NCBI RefSeq assembly: GCF_036860695.1
Contig: NZ_JAYKGJ010000001.1
Location: 372,001-436,000 of the forward strand
Direction: 5' to 3'
DNA length: 64,000 nt
Source: Rosettibacter firmus
GTDB lineage: Bacteria; Bacteroidota; Ignavibacteria; Ignavibacteriales; Melioribacteraceae
The notes under the pieces were generated by a model, which was not told the DNA's origin, did not search any database, and was given only the letters and a program-made list of their open reading frames with translations. The position numbers and the translations under genes were made by a program. Numbering within the stretch: position 1 is the stretch's first letter; every line of letters begins with the position of its first letter. Shown here one piece after another: positions 1 through 8,195 of this stretch.

Positions 1-575
1 CTATCAAGCTGGCGTGGCATTAAACGAGATGAATATTCTATAACGTGAGTTTCCAGTCCCAAATCTACAAGTAACTTAGCTGCTTCAAGTCCTAATAAGC
101 CTCCACCTAAAACTGCACCAATTCTTGAATTCTCTGCATATCTAACTATATTATTTAGATCAGTAATAGTTCTATAGACAAAAATTCCTTCCTTTTCTAT
201 ACCTTCTATTTGAGGTATAAAAGGAGTTGAACCTGTAGCCAATATTAATTTATCATATCTGTATTCATTTCCATATTTATCTATTACTTTTTTCTGTTCC
301 GGGATAATTGATATAATGGGATTATTAATATATACATCTATATTATTTTCTCTGTACCATTCCTCTGGTGCTAATATAAAATCATCTTCATTTTTATCGT
401 AAAAGTATTTGGTTAGATTAACTCTATTGTATGCTAACTTTGGTTCTTCTCCAAAAATTTTAATATCAAAATAATCTTTGCCACTTTTTTCAATAAGTTT
501 TTCACAAAATTTATATCCAACCATACCGTTTCCGATTATGATAATTTTAGGTTTATCTTTTGTAATTAAGTTCAT
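1..575 (-). CDS. nirB: Nitrite reductase large subunit, N-terminal FAD/NAD part (partial)
   Basis: The 3' part lies beyond the left edge; about 191 N-terminal residues are visible. They form the pyridine-nucleotide/FAD half of NAD(P)H nitrite reductase: a dinucleotide-binding start (KIIIIGNGMVGYKF), the family segment AYNRVNLTKYF, the ATG motif LATGSTPF, and a second Rossmann motif GGGLLGLEAA. In the family this half passes NAD(P)H electrons to a siroheme/4Fe-4S half that reduces nitrite to ammonium; that half cannot be seen here. The ATG at 575 has a GGAGG box just upstream. It is last in the visible leftward nitrate operon, 11 nt after moaE. A stand-alone NasB-type reductase is the main alternative. 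Confidence 0.82.
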   Translation of the reverse strand, partial: MNLITKDKPKIIIIGNGMVGYKFCEKLIEKSGKDYFDIKIFGEEPKLAYNRVNLTKYFYDKNEDDFILAPEEWYRENNIDVYINNPIISIIPEQKKVIDKYGNEYRYDKLILATGSTPFIPQIEGIEKEGIFVYRTITDLNNIVRYAENSRIGAVLGGGLLGLEAAKLLVDLGLETHVIEYSSRLMPRQLD

Positions 576-586
576 AGACCCTCCTT

Positions 587-1018
587 TTATATTTTTAAAA
601 TTTTTCCAGATTGATTAGTATTCCATTCATATGTGCCATCTTCATAATACTCACATTTCCATATAGGAATTTCATGTTTAATTTTTTCTATTAGAAATAA
701 ATTTGCCTTATAAGCTTCTTTTCTGTGGTCATGTTGTGTAATTATAATTACAGAAATCTCATTAACTTTAACTTTCCCGATTCTATGTATGATCAGGGCA
801 TCAGATAAATTCCATTTATATTTTGCTAATTGTATATATTCTTGAATTAATTTTTCTGCCATTACTTCATATGATTCATAAAAAATATATTTAATAGATT
901 TTGAATTATTATATGGTCTAATTTTACCTAAAAATACTACGATAGCACCTCCGTTATATCGAAATATTTTTGTGAATATTTTTTCCAGATTAATTTTTTT
1001 ATTAGTTAGATATTTCAT
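587..1018 (-). CDS. moaE: Molybdopterin synthase catalytic subunit MoaE
   Basis: 143 aa, the usual MoaE length. MoaE with MoaD converts precursor Z (cPMP) to molybdopterin by adding two sulfurs. Visible family features are the N-terminal GAIVVFLGKIR strand, YESYEVMAE, IHRIGKVKV, QHDHRKEAY, and the C-terminal KIKHEIPIWKCEYYEDG, which keeps the two lysines expected near the active site. The ATG at 1018 directly follows the moaD stop with no spacer, so translation is probably coupled. Its place in the nitrate operon fits the need for molybdenum cofactor in the nitrate reductase encoded upstream. Confidence 0.92.
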   Translation of the reverse strand: MKYLTNKKINLEKIFTKIFRYNGGAIVVFLGKIRPYNNSKSIKYIFYESYEVMAEKLIQEYIQLAKYKWNLSDALIIHRIGKVKVNEISVIIITQHDHRKEAYKANLFLIEKIKHEIPIWKCEYYEDGTYEWNTNQSGKILKI

Positions 1019-1261
1019 TCAACCCCCACTTACAGGTGGAATAATGTATACAGTAGCATTTTTGTTTATTACTTCTTTATTGTCAACAAATTCTTCATTT
1101 ACTACAAATCTTGAACTATTAAGAAGTTTACTTGCCTCTGGAAATTTTTTTATAAGCAATTTCTTAAGTTGTTCTACAGTACAATTATTATCCACATTAA
1201 TATTAAACTCATCTGGTATAAATTCTCTTAAACCAGCAAATATTTTTATTGTTATTTTCAT
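1019..1261 (-). CDS. moaD: Molybdopterin synthase sulfur carrier MoaD
   Basis: 80-aa beta-grasp (ubiquitin-like) protein ending in PPVSGG. The C-terminal Gly-Gly is adenylated and turned into a thiocarboxylate that donates sulfur to MoaE. The N-terminus MKITIKIFAGLREF and the central VEQLKKLLIKKFP helix are typical of MoaD. Its stop abuts the moaE start. No moeB/moaA/moaC homologue is visible in this window, so the other cofactor genes must lie elsewhere. Confidence 0.92.
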   Translation of the reverse strand: MKITIKIFAGLREFIPDEFNINVDNNCTVEQLKKLLIKKFPEASKLLNSSRFVVNEEFVDNKEVINKNATVYIIPPVSGG

Positions 1262-1368
1262 AAGCTTTCCTTTTTATAATACATCTTGTATTTGAATAAA
1301 TGCTATCTTATACAATAAGCCATCATAAATATTTACTATAAATATTCACTGTAATTAGAATCATATTA

Positions 1369-2796
1369 TTATTCAAATTTTTTCATCGTTTTCAATTTTA
1401 TATCGAAATTACTTTTGGGAGCCGAACATACAAAGCACATATATGAATCTGGTAAATCTTCGAATTTAGTACCTGGTGGAATATTATTGATAGAATCGCC
1501 CACTTCTGGATCGTAAACTGTTAGACAGTCTTTACAATAATAAATTTTACCTGGAACCCAGTATTGTTTTATCTGTGCAGGTTTTTTAATTACATTTTCT
1601 TCAGTAAATAATTTTCTCCATAAATCATCGTAATATTTTTTATAAAGATACTCGATGACATTTATCAAATTGCTTTTTAATAAACATCTATAAAACGATG
1701 TGTAGTGAAAATTCGGAAAGGTATTTTTTTCTAAATAATAGATTTCATAATATTTGAGTAATGGAATATAACGAGATAAATATTTAATCTTAATTATTAT
1801 ATCAGATATTAATTCATAGTTTTCATCACTTACAATAGAAAATGTTATATTCTGGCAATTAATATTATTCTTATATAATTCTTTTATTAAGTATGATTTT
1901 AATCTTTCTGCTCTTCTATCAAAATCTTTATACTTCCAGTTACTTTCTAAATCTTGTAGTTTAATAATAGAGTTATGTTTACCTATAAAAATTTTCCATT
2001 TATATAAATCATCTTCGGTTAAGTTTTTTATAACTATGGTTCTTTTTGTAGTAAAATAAATTTTGTTAATTTTATTTAATAAACATTCATCTACAACAAG
2101 CTTCAAAAAATCATATAAGTTTTTTGAATTATAAAGTTCAATCCACGAATTGTTATTTTTATAGTGGTATTGAGAGTGAATTTTAAAATCAGGTTCAACA
2201 TTTTTTTCAATAAAAATGTATTTTATTTTGTTATTAATTGCATTGTAAATATTATTAATGTTATAATCACCTGTAAGCCAAATATAATTTTCAATTTCTT
2301 TTGCCAGTAATCCTAAATCTGTGCTATAAATTAGATTAAACCATAAAAAGAATTTTTTACTTTCTGGATTTTTAATTAATAAATACCAGAAATTGGGATA
2401 TTTAGATGGAATGAAACATAAATCGGCATCAAAAGGTGATACAAAATTTTGTTCTAAATTAACAATATTAATTTTTAGTTTATGGTAGAGATCAAAACTA
2501 TCTAATATTTCATCAAAAATACTTTCTGTTAACCAGGCATTTGTATCAAAAATATCAATTGCTAAATAAGAACTAACAATATTTGAATAACCTTCTTTAT
2601 AAAGAAAACAATTTATATTTCTCTGCTTGAGAAGTTCATAAATTTCATCTACCTGATGTGAATTAATTACTAAATATAAATTTTGTCTGCATCCAAAATA
2701 AAATTTTACATTTTCAATACTAATTATAGTACGGAGTAATTCTGTATAAACAATTCCACCTTTGAAATTAATAACTATAATTTGTTTTCTTTTCAT
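1369..2796 (-). CDS. Rubredoxin-tailed protein of the nitrate operon
   Basis: 475 aa. The last ~55 residues are a rubredoxin: KIYYCKDCLTVYDP, then PDSYMCFVCSAPKS, i.e. two CxxC pairs for one iron, with the usual GT-F-DLP segment between them. The preceding ~415 residues carry no motif I can name; they may be a degenerate nitrite/sulfite-reductase-like fold, but that is a guess from family context, since similar rubredoxin-ended proteins accompany assimilatory nitrate reductase in Bacteroidota. It lies 9 nt after the nitrate reductase gene, so it is a likely electron-transfer partner for that enzyme or for NirB. The body is rich in Ile, Asn, Lys and Tyr, as expected at this base composition. 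Confidence 0.7.
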   Translation of the reverse strand: MKRKQIIVINFKGGIVYTELLRTIISIENVKFYFGCRQNLYLVINSHQVDEIYELLKQRNINCFLYKEGYSNIVSSYLAIDIFDTNAWLTESIFDEILDSFDLYHKLKINIVNLEQNFVSPFDADLCFIPSKYPNFWYLLIKNPESKKFFLWFNLIYSTDLGLLAKEIENYIWLTGDYNINNIYNAINNKIKYIFIEKNVEPDFKIHSQYHYKNNNSWIELYNSKNLYDFLKLVVDECLLNKINKIYFTTKRTIVIKNLTEDDLYKWKIFIGKHNSIIKLQDLESNWKYKDFDRRAERLKSYLIKELYKNNINCQNITFSIVSDENYELISDIIIKIKYLSRYIPLLKYYEIYYLEKNTFPNFHYTSFYRCLLKSNLINVIEYLYKKYYDDLWRKLFTEENVIKKPAQIKQYWVPGKIYYCKDCLTVYDPEVGDSINNIPPGTKFEDLPDSYMCFVCSAPKSNFDIKLKTMKKFE

Positions 2797-2805
2797 AGTA
2801 ACTTC

Positions 2806-5800
2806 TCATAAACTAACAAACTGATTAACATTGTTTTTACTATATGTTTTATACAATTTTTTAATTTCAGGAATACAACTGCCACAATTTGTTCCAGCTC
2901 CTGTTATATTGCATAAGTCATCAATGCTGGATACACCTGAATTAATCTTATCAATAAGTGACGATTCACTAACACTATTGCAAGAACAAACAACTTTAAG
3001 ATCAGATAATATCGTCCCGTCGGATGTCATCAATAACTTTGATCTTTTTTCTTCAGATAGTTCGATTTTATTTTTTATAAGGTTTTTAAATTCATTAGAT
3101 TTATTTATATCACCTATTAAAATAGCTCCGATTAGTTTGTTATTGTGAATTATACATTTTTTATAATATCTTCTCTTTCTATCTATAAACATAATTTCTT
3201 CATAATCCTTATTATCATATAAATTTTGAGTTAACCCCATAAAAGCTAAGTTAAAGTTATTAGCTTTAATTGTATTAGTTAATAATGAGCCTTCATAAAT
3301 AAAGCTCATATTACCTGAAATATGTTTTGCAAGTATTTCTGATTGTTCTTTAATTGCTAAGATGTTGGAATAACAAATATTATTAAACTCAGCTGCTTCA
3401 CCTATAGCATAAATTGAAGTGTCTGATGTTTGCAGGTATTCATTTACTATAATACCTTTTTTACAATTTAAACCTGCCCTTTTTGCGAGTTCAATATTAG
3501 GAACAGTTTCTGTTGCAATGACCAAAATATCACAATCCAAATAGTGCCCACTTTTCAGTTTAATTCCAGAGATTTGTTCTTTTCCAAAAATTAAATCAAT
3601 TTCATTATTCAAATAGACATTTATTCCCCTTTCTAAAAGTTCATCTAACAAAATTTGGCTTGCGTGGAAATCAAGATATTTATCGATCAGGCGAGAGTTT
3701 CTATGAATTATACTTACATTGCTCCCTTTCTCAAATAATGCAAATGCTAATTCAATTCCTAAGAATCCACCCCCTACAATAACAACTTGAGAATTCTGTT
3801 TACAATATTTATGAATTTTATCTGCATCATTAGTTGTAATTAAATGAAAAATTCCCTCTTTACTAAAATCAAAGTATTCTAAATTTTTAGGCTTACTACC
3901 TGTAGCTAAAATTAAAATATCATAATCATATTCATTACCAAAAGTATCCACTACAATTTTTTTATCTTTTATAATATTTGTTATTACTACGTCATTTTTA
4001 AGTATAAAGTTATTTTTGTTATCAGAATTTTTTATACTAATACTTTGCCAGTTTAATTTAGAAGAGAAATAATTTGGTAATAAATTTTTATTATAAGATG
4101 AATAGCATTCTTCTGAAAAAACTATTATTTCATCATTCTTATTCAAACCAGTATAGTGCTTAACAAAATTATATGACGCAATACCTGTTCCAATCAGAAT
4201 AATTTTTTGTTTTGGCTTAATGTATTTTTTTACTTCAACATATGTAAATTTAAGTGCAGGTTCTTTAGAAATAGGATCTATTTTATTATCAGTTAGATTA
4301 TTTGTCTTACATAAATCAGAATCCAGAATTTTACCATAATGCATAGGTAGAAATACCACTCCTTTTTTTATATCATCAGTTAGTTTTGCTTCTACAATAA
4401 CATTCCCTCTATTATTAAATATTTCTACTAAATCCCCATCATTTATATTTCTTTCTTTTGCATCAGACTTATTAATTTCTAAATAAGGATAAGGTGAATG
4501 CAGTTTAAGTTTATTTATCTTTCCAGTTTTAGTCATTGTATGCCACTGGTCACGAATTCTTCCTGTTGTGAGAATTAAGGAAGAATTTTCATTTGTAATT
4601 TTTGATTCAACTTCAAAATCTACTGGATAAATTTTAGCCTTTTTTGATTGTGTATAGAAAATATGATCGGTAAATAATCTTTTTGTATGGAAATCGTTAT
4701 ACTGTTTAAATGGCCATTGTACTGTACCTACTTGTTTGAGAATATCATAGTTAAGTGCTGATATATCAACATTTGTATCTTTAGATAGTTTACAATGTTC
4801 ATCAAAAATTTCGCTTACACTTTTATAATTAAATGCTTTTTCAAAGCCCATCTTATGTGCAAAACGAATTATTATTTCTGAATCAGGTAAGGCTTCGCCT
4901 GGCGGAGAAACAACCTGAGATAAATATGAAATTCTTCTTTCGGAATTTGTCATTGTACCTTCCTTTTCAGCCCAGGTAGCAGCTGGTAAAATCACATCTG
5001 CATAATTAATAGTTTCTGCATTTTTAGATATTTCCTGGACTACAACAAATTTTGCCATTTGTAATGCCTTTGCAATTTTTCTTGAATCAGGTTGAGTTAC
5101 TGCCGGATTAGTACAAATAATCCAAATTGCTTTTAATTTCCCGGTAATTAATGCATCAAACATCTCTGTTGCTGAAAGTCCTGGAACTGGACTAATTTCT
5201 TTTGAATCCCAAAATTCCTGTAAAAATTTTCGATGTTCTGGATTTGATAATTCTCTATGATGGGGCAATAAATTACACATACCACCAACTTCTCTTCCTC
5301 CCATTGCATTAGGTTGACCAGTTAAAGAAAATGGTCCGGAACCTTTTTTACCAATTTTACCTGTAATCAGTGATAAATTTATTAGACTCAAATTCTTTTT
5401 AACTCCAATACTACTTTGATTTAATCCCATTGCCCAGAGAGATAAAAAGCCTTTTGATTTCCCAATAAATTCTGCTGTTTTAAATATTTGTTCGACAGGA
5501 ATGTCACAAATTTCAGATACTTCACTTACGCTATATTTCATTACTAAATTTTTATAATCATCAAATCCTTCTGTATGATTATCAATGAAATCTTTATCTA
5601 TAAAATTCATTTCGATTAAACAACGTCCTATTGCATTATTCAAAAATATATCTGTGCCTGGTCTTATTTGTAAATGTATATCAGCAATTGAGCAAGTATC
5701 TGTATATCTCGGATCAACAACTATTACTTTTACTTCAGGATTATTCTCTTTATGTTTTTCAATTCTTCTAAATAATATTGGATGGCACCATGCAGGATTT

Positions 5801-6321
5801 GCCCCAACTATATAAAAGCAATCAGCATATTCAATATCTTCATAACAAACAGGTACAGCATCTTCTCCTAATGCCATTTTATAAGCCGATACTGCAGAAC
5901 TCATACATAATCTTGAATTAGTATCAATATTATTTGTACCAATAAACCCTTTAACCAATTTATTTAGAAGATAATATTCTTCTGTTAAGCATTGTCCTGA
6001 TCCATAAAATCCGATCGAATCCGGACCATATTTTTTGATTAATGTTTTAAACACACTTGCTATTCTCTCAAGAGCATCGTCCCAGGAAACTCGTTCATGT
6101 TTATGATTACGTGACAATCTCATCATTGGATAAGTTAACCTATCGGATACATCATTAACTGTAAAATTCAGATTAATCCCTTTCGAACAAAGCATTCCTC
6201 GATTGACTGGATTATCATAATCGCCTTCAACAACAATTTTGTTTTCAGATATTTTTTTAATTACAATACCACATCCAACGCCGCAGTAGCAACAAGTAGA
6301 TTTATAACTATTACTTCCCAT
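2806..6321 (-). CDS. nasA: Assimilatory nitrate reductase fused to FAD oxidoreductase and BFD [2Fe-2S] domain
   Basis: 1171 aa with three modules. Residues 1 to ~680 are a molybdopterin-bis-MGD oxidoreductase of the NasA/NapA class: the 4Fe-4S motif uses C10, C13, C17 and C45, followed by the DMSO-reductase-type body and the C-terminal molybdopterin-binding domain. Residues ~690-1080 are a pyridine-nucleotide-disulfide oxidoreductase (KIILIGTGIASYNF, LATGSKP, VVIVGGGFLGIELAF). Residues ~1110-1160 are a BFD-like [2Fe-2S] domain (C1112, C1114, C1146, C1149). The single chain can thus plausibly run from NAD(P)H to nitrate without a separate NasB. It follows narK by 17 nt and lies in the same operon. 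The start ATG at 6321 fits the cysteine motif position. Confidence 0.88.
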   Translation of the reverse strand: MGSNSYKSTCCYCGVGCGIVIKKISENKIVVEGDYDNPVNRGMLCSKGINLNFTVNDVSDRLTYPMMRLSRNHKHERVSWDDALERIASVFKTLIKKYGPDSIGFYGSGQCLTEEYYLLNKLVKGFIGTNNIDTNSRLCMSSAVSAYKMALGEDAVPVCYEDIEYADCFYIVGANPAWCHPILFRRIEKHKENNPEVKVIVVDPRYTDTCSIADIHLQIRPGTDIFLNNAIGRCLIEMNFIDKDFIDNHTEGFDDYKNLVMKYSVSEVSEICDIPVEQIFKTAEFIGKSKGFLSLWAMGLNQSSIGVKKNLSLINLSLITGKIGKKGSGPFSLTGQPNAMGGREVGGMCNLLPHHRELSNPEHRKFLQEFWDSKEISPVPGLSATEMFDALITGKLKAIWIICTNPAVTQPDSRKIAKALQMAKFVVVQEISKNAETINYADVILPAATWAEKEGTMTNSERRISYLSQVVSPPGEALPDSEIIIRFAHKMGFEKAFNYKSVSEIFDEHCKLSKDTNVDISALNYDILKQVGTVQWPFKQYNDFHTKRLFTDHIFYTQSKKAKIYPVDFEVESKITNENSSLILTTGRIRDQWHTMTKTGKINKLKLHSPYPYLEINKSDAKERNINDGDLVEIFNNRGNVIVEAKLTDDIKKGVVFLPMHYGKILDSDLCKTNNLTDNKIDPISKEPALKFTYVEVKKYIKPKQKIILIGTGIASYNFVKHYTGLNKNDEIIVFSEECYSSYNKNLLPNYFSSKLNWQSISIKNSDNKNNFILKNDVVITNIIKDKKIVVDTFGNEYDYDILILATGSKPKNLEYFDFSKEGIFHLITTNDADKIHKYCKQNSQVVIVGGGFLGIELAFALFEKGSNVSIIHRNSRLIDKYLDFHASQILLDELLERGINVYLNNEIDLIFGKEQISGIKLKSGHYLDCDILVIATETVPNIELAKRAGLNCKKGIIVNEYLQTSDTSIYAIGEAAEFNNICYSNILAIKEQSEILAKHISGNMSFIYEGSLLTNTIKANNFNLAFMGLTQNLYDNKDYEEIMFIDRKRRYYKKCIIHNNKLIGAILIGDINKSNEFKNLIKNKIELSEEKRSKLLMTSDGTILSDLKVVCSCNSVSESSLIDKINSGVSSIDDLCNITGAGTNCGSCIPEIKKLYKTYSKNNVNQFVSL

Positions 6322-6338
6322 AAAAACCTCTTTTTTAT

Positions 6339-7661
6339 TTAATCACTTATAGGCTCAATTACTAAATTTTCAGATTGTTCAATTTCTTTCTTACTCTCTT
6401 GCAATAACTTCATAACCAAAACAGTAAATATTAATCCTATCACAAAAACTGTTATACCTATAATCAAGAAAGCTTCTTTATAACTGATAGAATTTGATTT
6501 GAAAAGGAAACCTGCTAAAATAGCCCCCACATTTCCACCTGCAGCTACAATACCACTAATAGTACCCGTTGCTTTTTTATTTATAAAAGGAACAATTCCA
6601 TAATTAGCACCATTTGCCATTTTAAGAAATAGGGCAAATGTAAACATTGAAATAATAGCCAATGATAAATTGTGTGTATTGGCAAATAGAAATATTCCAA
6701 AGCCTTCAAAAAGTAATAGTATACCTAAAAAAATCCATTTCCCTTTAATTCCATATTTATTTCCTACTTTATCAACATAAAAGCCACCTAAAAATCTTGC
6801 AAAGATGTTCATTAAGCCAAAAAGACTTGCAAGTGTACCAGCCAGAATTAAATTAGCATCAAAATAATCCACAAAATAAATAGCAGCTACATTATCGAAT
6901 GTAATCTCTATTCCAAAACTTGCTGCATAAGCAAGTGTTAATAACCATACTTTATATTCCTTAATGACTTCTATAAATTTTACTTGACCAGTTTTTTTAG
7001 AGTCTCTTATTTTCTTAAGATCTTTATAATTCCCATAAGGAGTATCTTGGGTGTATTTATAATAAATATAAGCCATCAACAATAGTAAGATACCAGGAAT
7101 AATCATAGCTATACGCCAGGCAACAAACTTTGTAAAACCCAACGATATTATACCTGTAAAAATTATAGGCATAATAAGATTTGCTACTCCTCCACCTAAA
7201 TTTCCCCACCCTGCTGTTAATGCATTTGCAGTTCCTACTATATTAGGAGCAAACATTTGAGTTGTATGAAATTGGGTAATTACAATTGATGCACCAATTA
7301 TCCCAATTAATAACCTAAATACTAACAATGATATATAGTTATAACTTAAACCCACCAGTAAAACCGGAATGGCACCAATTATTAGTAACATTACATGTGT
7401 TAATCTGGGACCTATGGAGTCACAAACTCTTCCTATAATTATACGAGCAAATGTAGTTGCAAATACAGAAGCTATGACAATATTACCAATTTCATCTTTA
7501 CTCAATTTTAATTCTTCTCTTATAACTGGCATTAATGGTGCAATAGCAAACCATGAAAAAAAACAAGTAAAGAAAGTAACCCAAACAATATGAAAAGTTT
7601 TCATCTGTACACTTGAAAGGTCAAATAAGTTTAATTTATCCAGTGGCTTTGTATAACTCAT
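6339..7661 (-). CDS. narK: Nitrate/nitrite MFS transporter NarK/NasA type
   Basis: About 440 aa, twelve predicted membrane segments. Conserved NNP-family features are present: FFSWFAIAPLMPVIREEL at the N-terminus, GRVCDSIGPR after helix 2, a Gly-rich helix 5 (TAGWGNLGGGVANLIMP) and a second Gly-rich helix near the C-terminus (AAGGNVGAILAG). It should import nitrate (or exchange nitrate/nitrite) for the reductase encoded 17 nt downstream. I start at 7661 rather than the in-frame ATG at 7673, because the GAGGGGG box that overlaps the upstream ATG is correctly spaced for 7661. It is the first gene of the nitrate operon; the leader region holds the palindromic element at 7719-7862. Confidence 0.9.
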   Translation of the reverse strand: MSYTKPLDKLNLFDLSSVQMKTFHIVWVTFFTCFFSWFAIAPLMPVIREELKLSKDEIGNIVIASVFATTFARIIIGRVCDSIGPRLTHVMLLIIGAIPVLLVGLSYNYISLLVFRLLIGIIGASIVITQFHTTQMFAPNIVGTANALTAGWGNLGGGVANLIMPIIFTGIISLGFTKFVAWRIAMIIPGILLLLMAYIYYKYTQDTPYGNYKDLKKIRDSKKTGQVKFIEVIKEYKVWLLTLAYAASFGIEITFDNVAAIYFVDYFDANLILAGTLASLFGLMNIFARFLGGFYVDKVGNKYGIKGKWIFLGILLLFEGFGIFLFANTHNLSLAIISMFTFALFLKMANGANYGIVPFINKKATGTISGIVAAGGNVGAILAGFLFKSNSISYKEAFLIIGITVFVIGLIFTVLVMKLLQESKKEIEQSENLVIEPISD

Positions 7662-7682
7662 ATTCCCCCTCATTATTAGTTA

Positions 7683-7710
7683 TTGTCTATGAATTACAAA
7701 ATACTTATAT
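7683..7710 (+). promoter_or_regulatory. Possible sigma-70-like promoter for a plus-strand RNA
   Basis: TTGTCT at 7683-7688 and TTATAT at 7705-7710 are separated by 16 nt. The expected transcription start is near 7717-7719, exactly where the structured element begins. It points away from narK. Such boxes arise easily by chance in A+T-rich DNA, so confidence is low. Confidence 0.3.
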
Positions 7711-7718
7711 TTAATTCG

Positions 7719-7862
7719 AGCAGGTAAACAAAAAAGCCTAATTATAAGAAAGCTATATCCATTTAAGGATTATACTTTCTTATATAGTTATTAATTATCA
7801 CTATTACGGACCGGCAAGTTCGTTAACAATAGTGATAATAGCTTAGTTTACCTGCTTTTTTT
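7719..7862 (+). ncRNA. Putative structured small RNA / palindromic three-stem element
   Basis: The outer arms AGCAGGTAAAC (7719-7729) and GTTTACCTGCT (7846-7856) are perfectly complementary. Inside lie two further perfect stems: ATAAGAAAG pairing with CTTTCTTAT, and ATTATCACTATT pairing with AATAGTGATAAT, giving a three-way junction. On the plus strand the outer arm runs straight into a T tract, like an intrinsic terminator, and a promoter-like sequence precedes it, so a stand-alone ~140-nt RNA is plausible. On the minus strand the same DNA would be the narK 5' leader, so a cis-regulatory RNA or a MITE-like insertion are alternatives. I do not recognise a known riboswitch or RNA family. Confidence 0.45.
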
Positions 7863-8195
7863 ATTTAAGAACTAAAAAACTTATAAGGCAACCTCAATTT
7901 ATAAACTTAATAATTTAGTTGTATTTAATTATATCCCTTAATAAAATAGTCTATTATGCTGTTTCACCTACAAATATAAAGTAATTAAGATTAGATGTCA
8001 AGTTTTATTCATACTCTTATGAAAAATTATATTGAATAGTTTTGGGGATTAAAAAATTAGAATATTAATTCCTGCTTAATCTTGATACTTTTTATTTAAT
8101 GGGAAAGATTATTCGGTTGTGAGTCATGCAGGCAAAATGTTTTATTAGATTAAGGTATTTATCCTGGAAATTATTTAAGGAAGTGTGTTAATAAT
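7863..8195. other. Intergenic region without recognised gene
   Basis: 333 nt of A+T-rich DNA between the structured element and the 3' end of the sensor kinase gene. No open frame of useful length and no clear terminator hairpin were seen. It probably holds the narK operon promoter, but no boxes stand out. Confidence 0.4.

Noticed and set aside
972-1295. Plus-strand frame opposite moaD
   Set aside because: It is the antisense shadow of moaD, which has clear family motifs and a Gly-Gly end.
7719-7862. Known molybdenum-cofactor riboswitch for the nitrate operon
   Set aside because: The location would fit, but the stems and loops do not resemble the conserved core I know, so I leave it unassigned.
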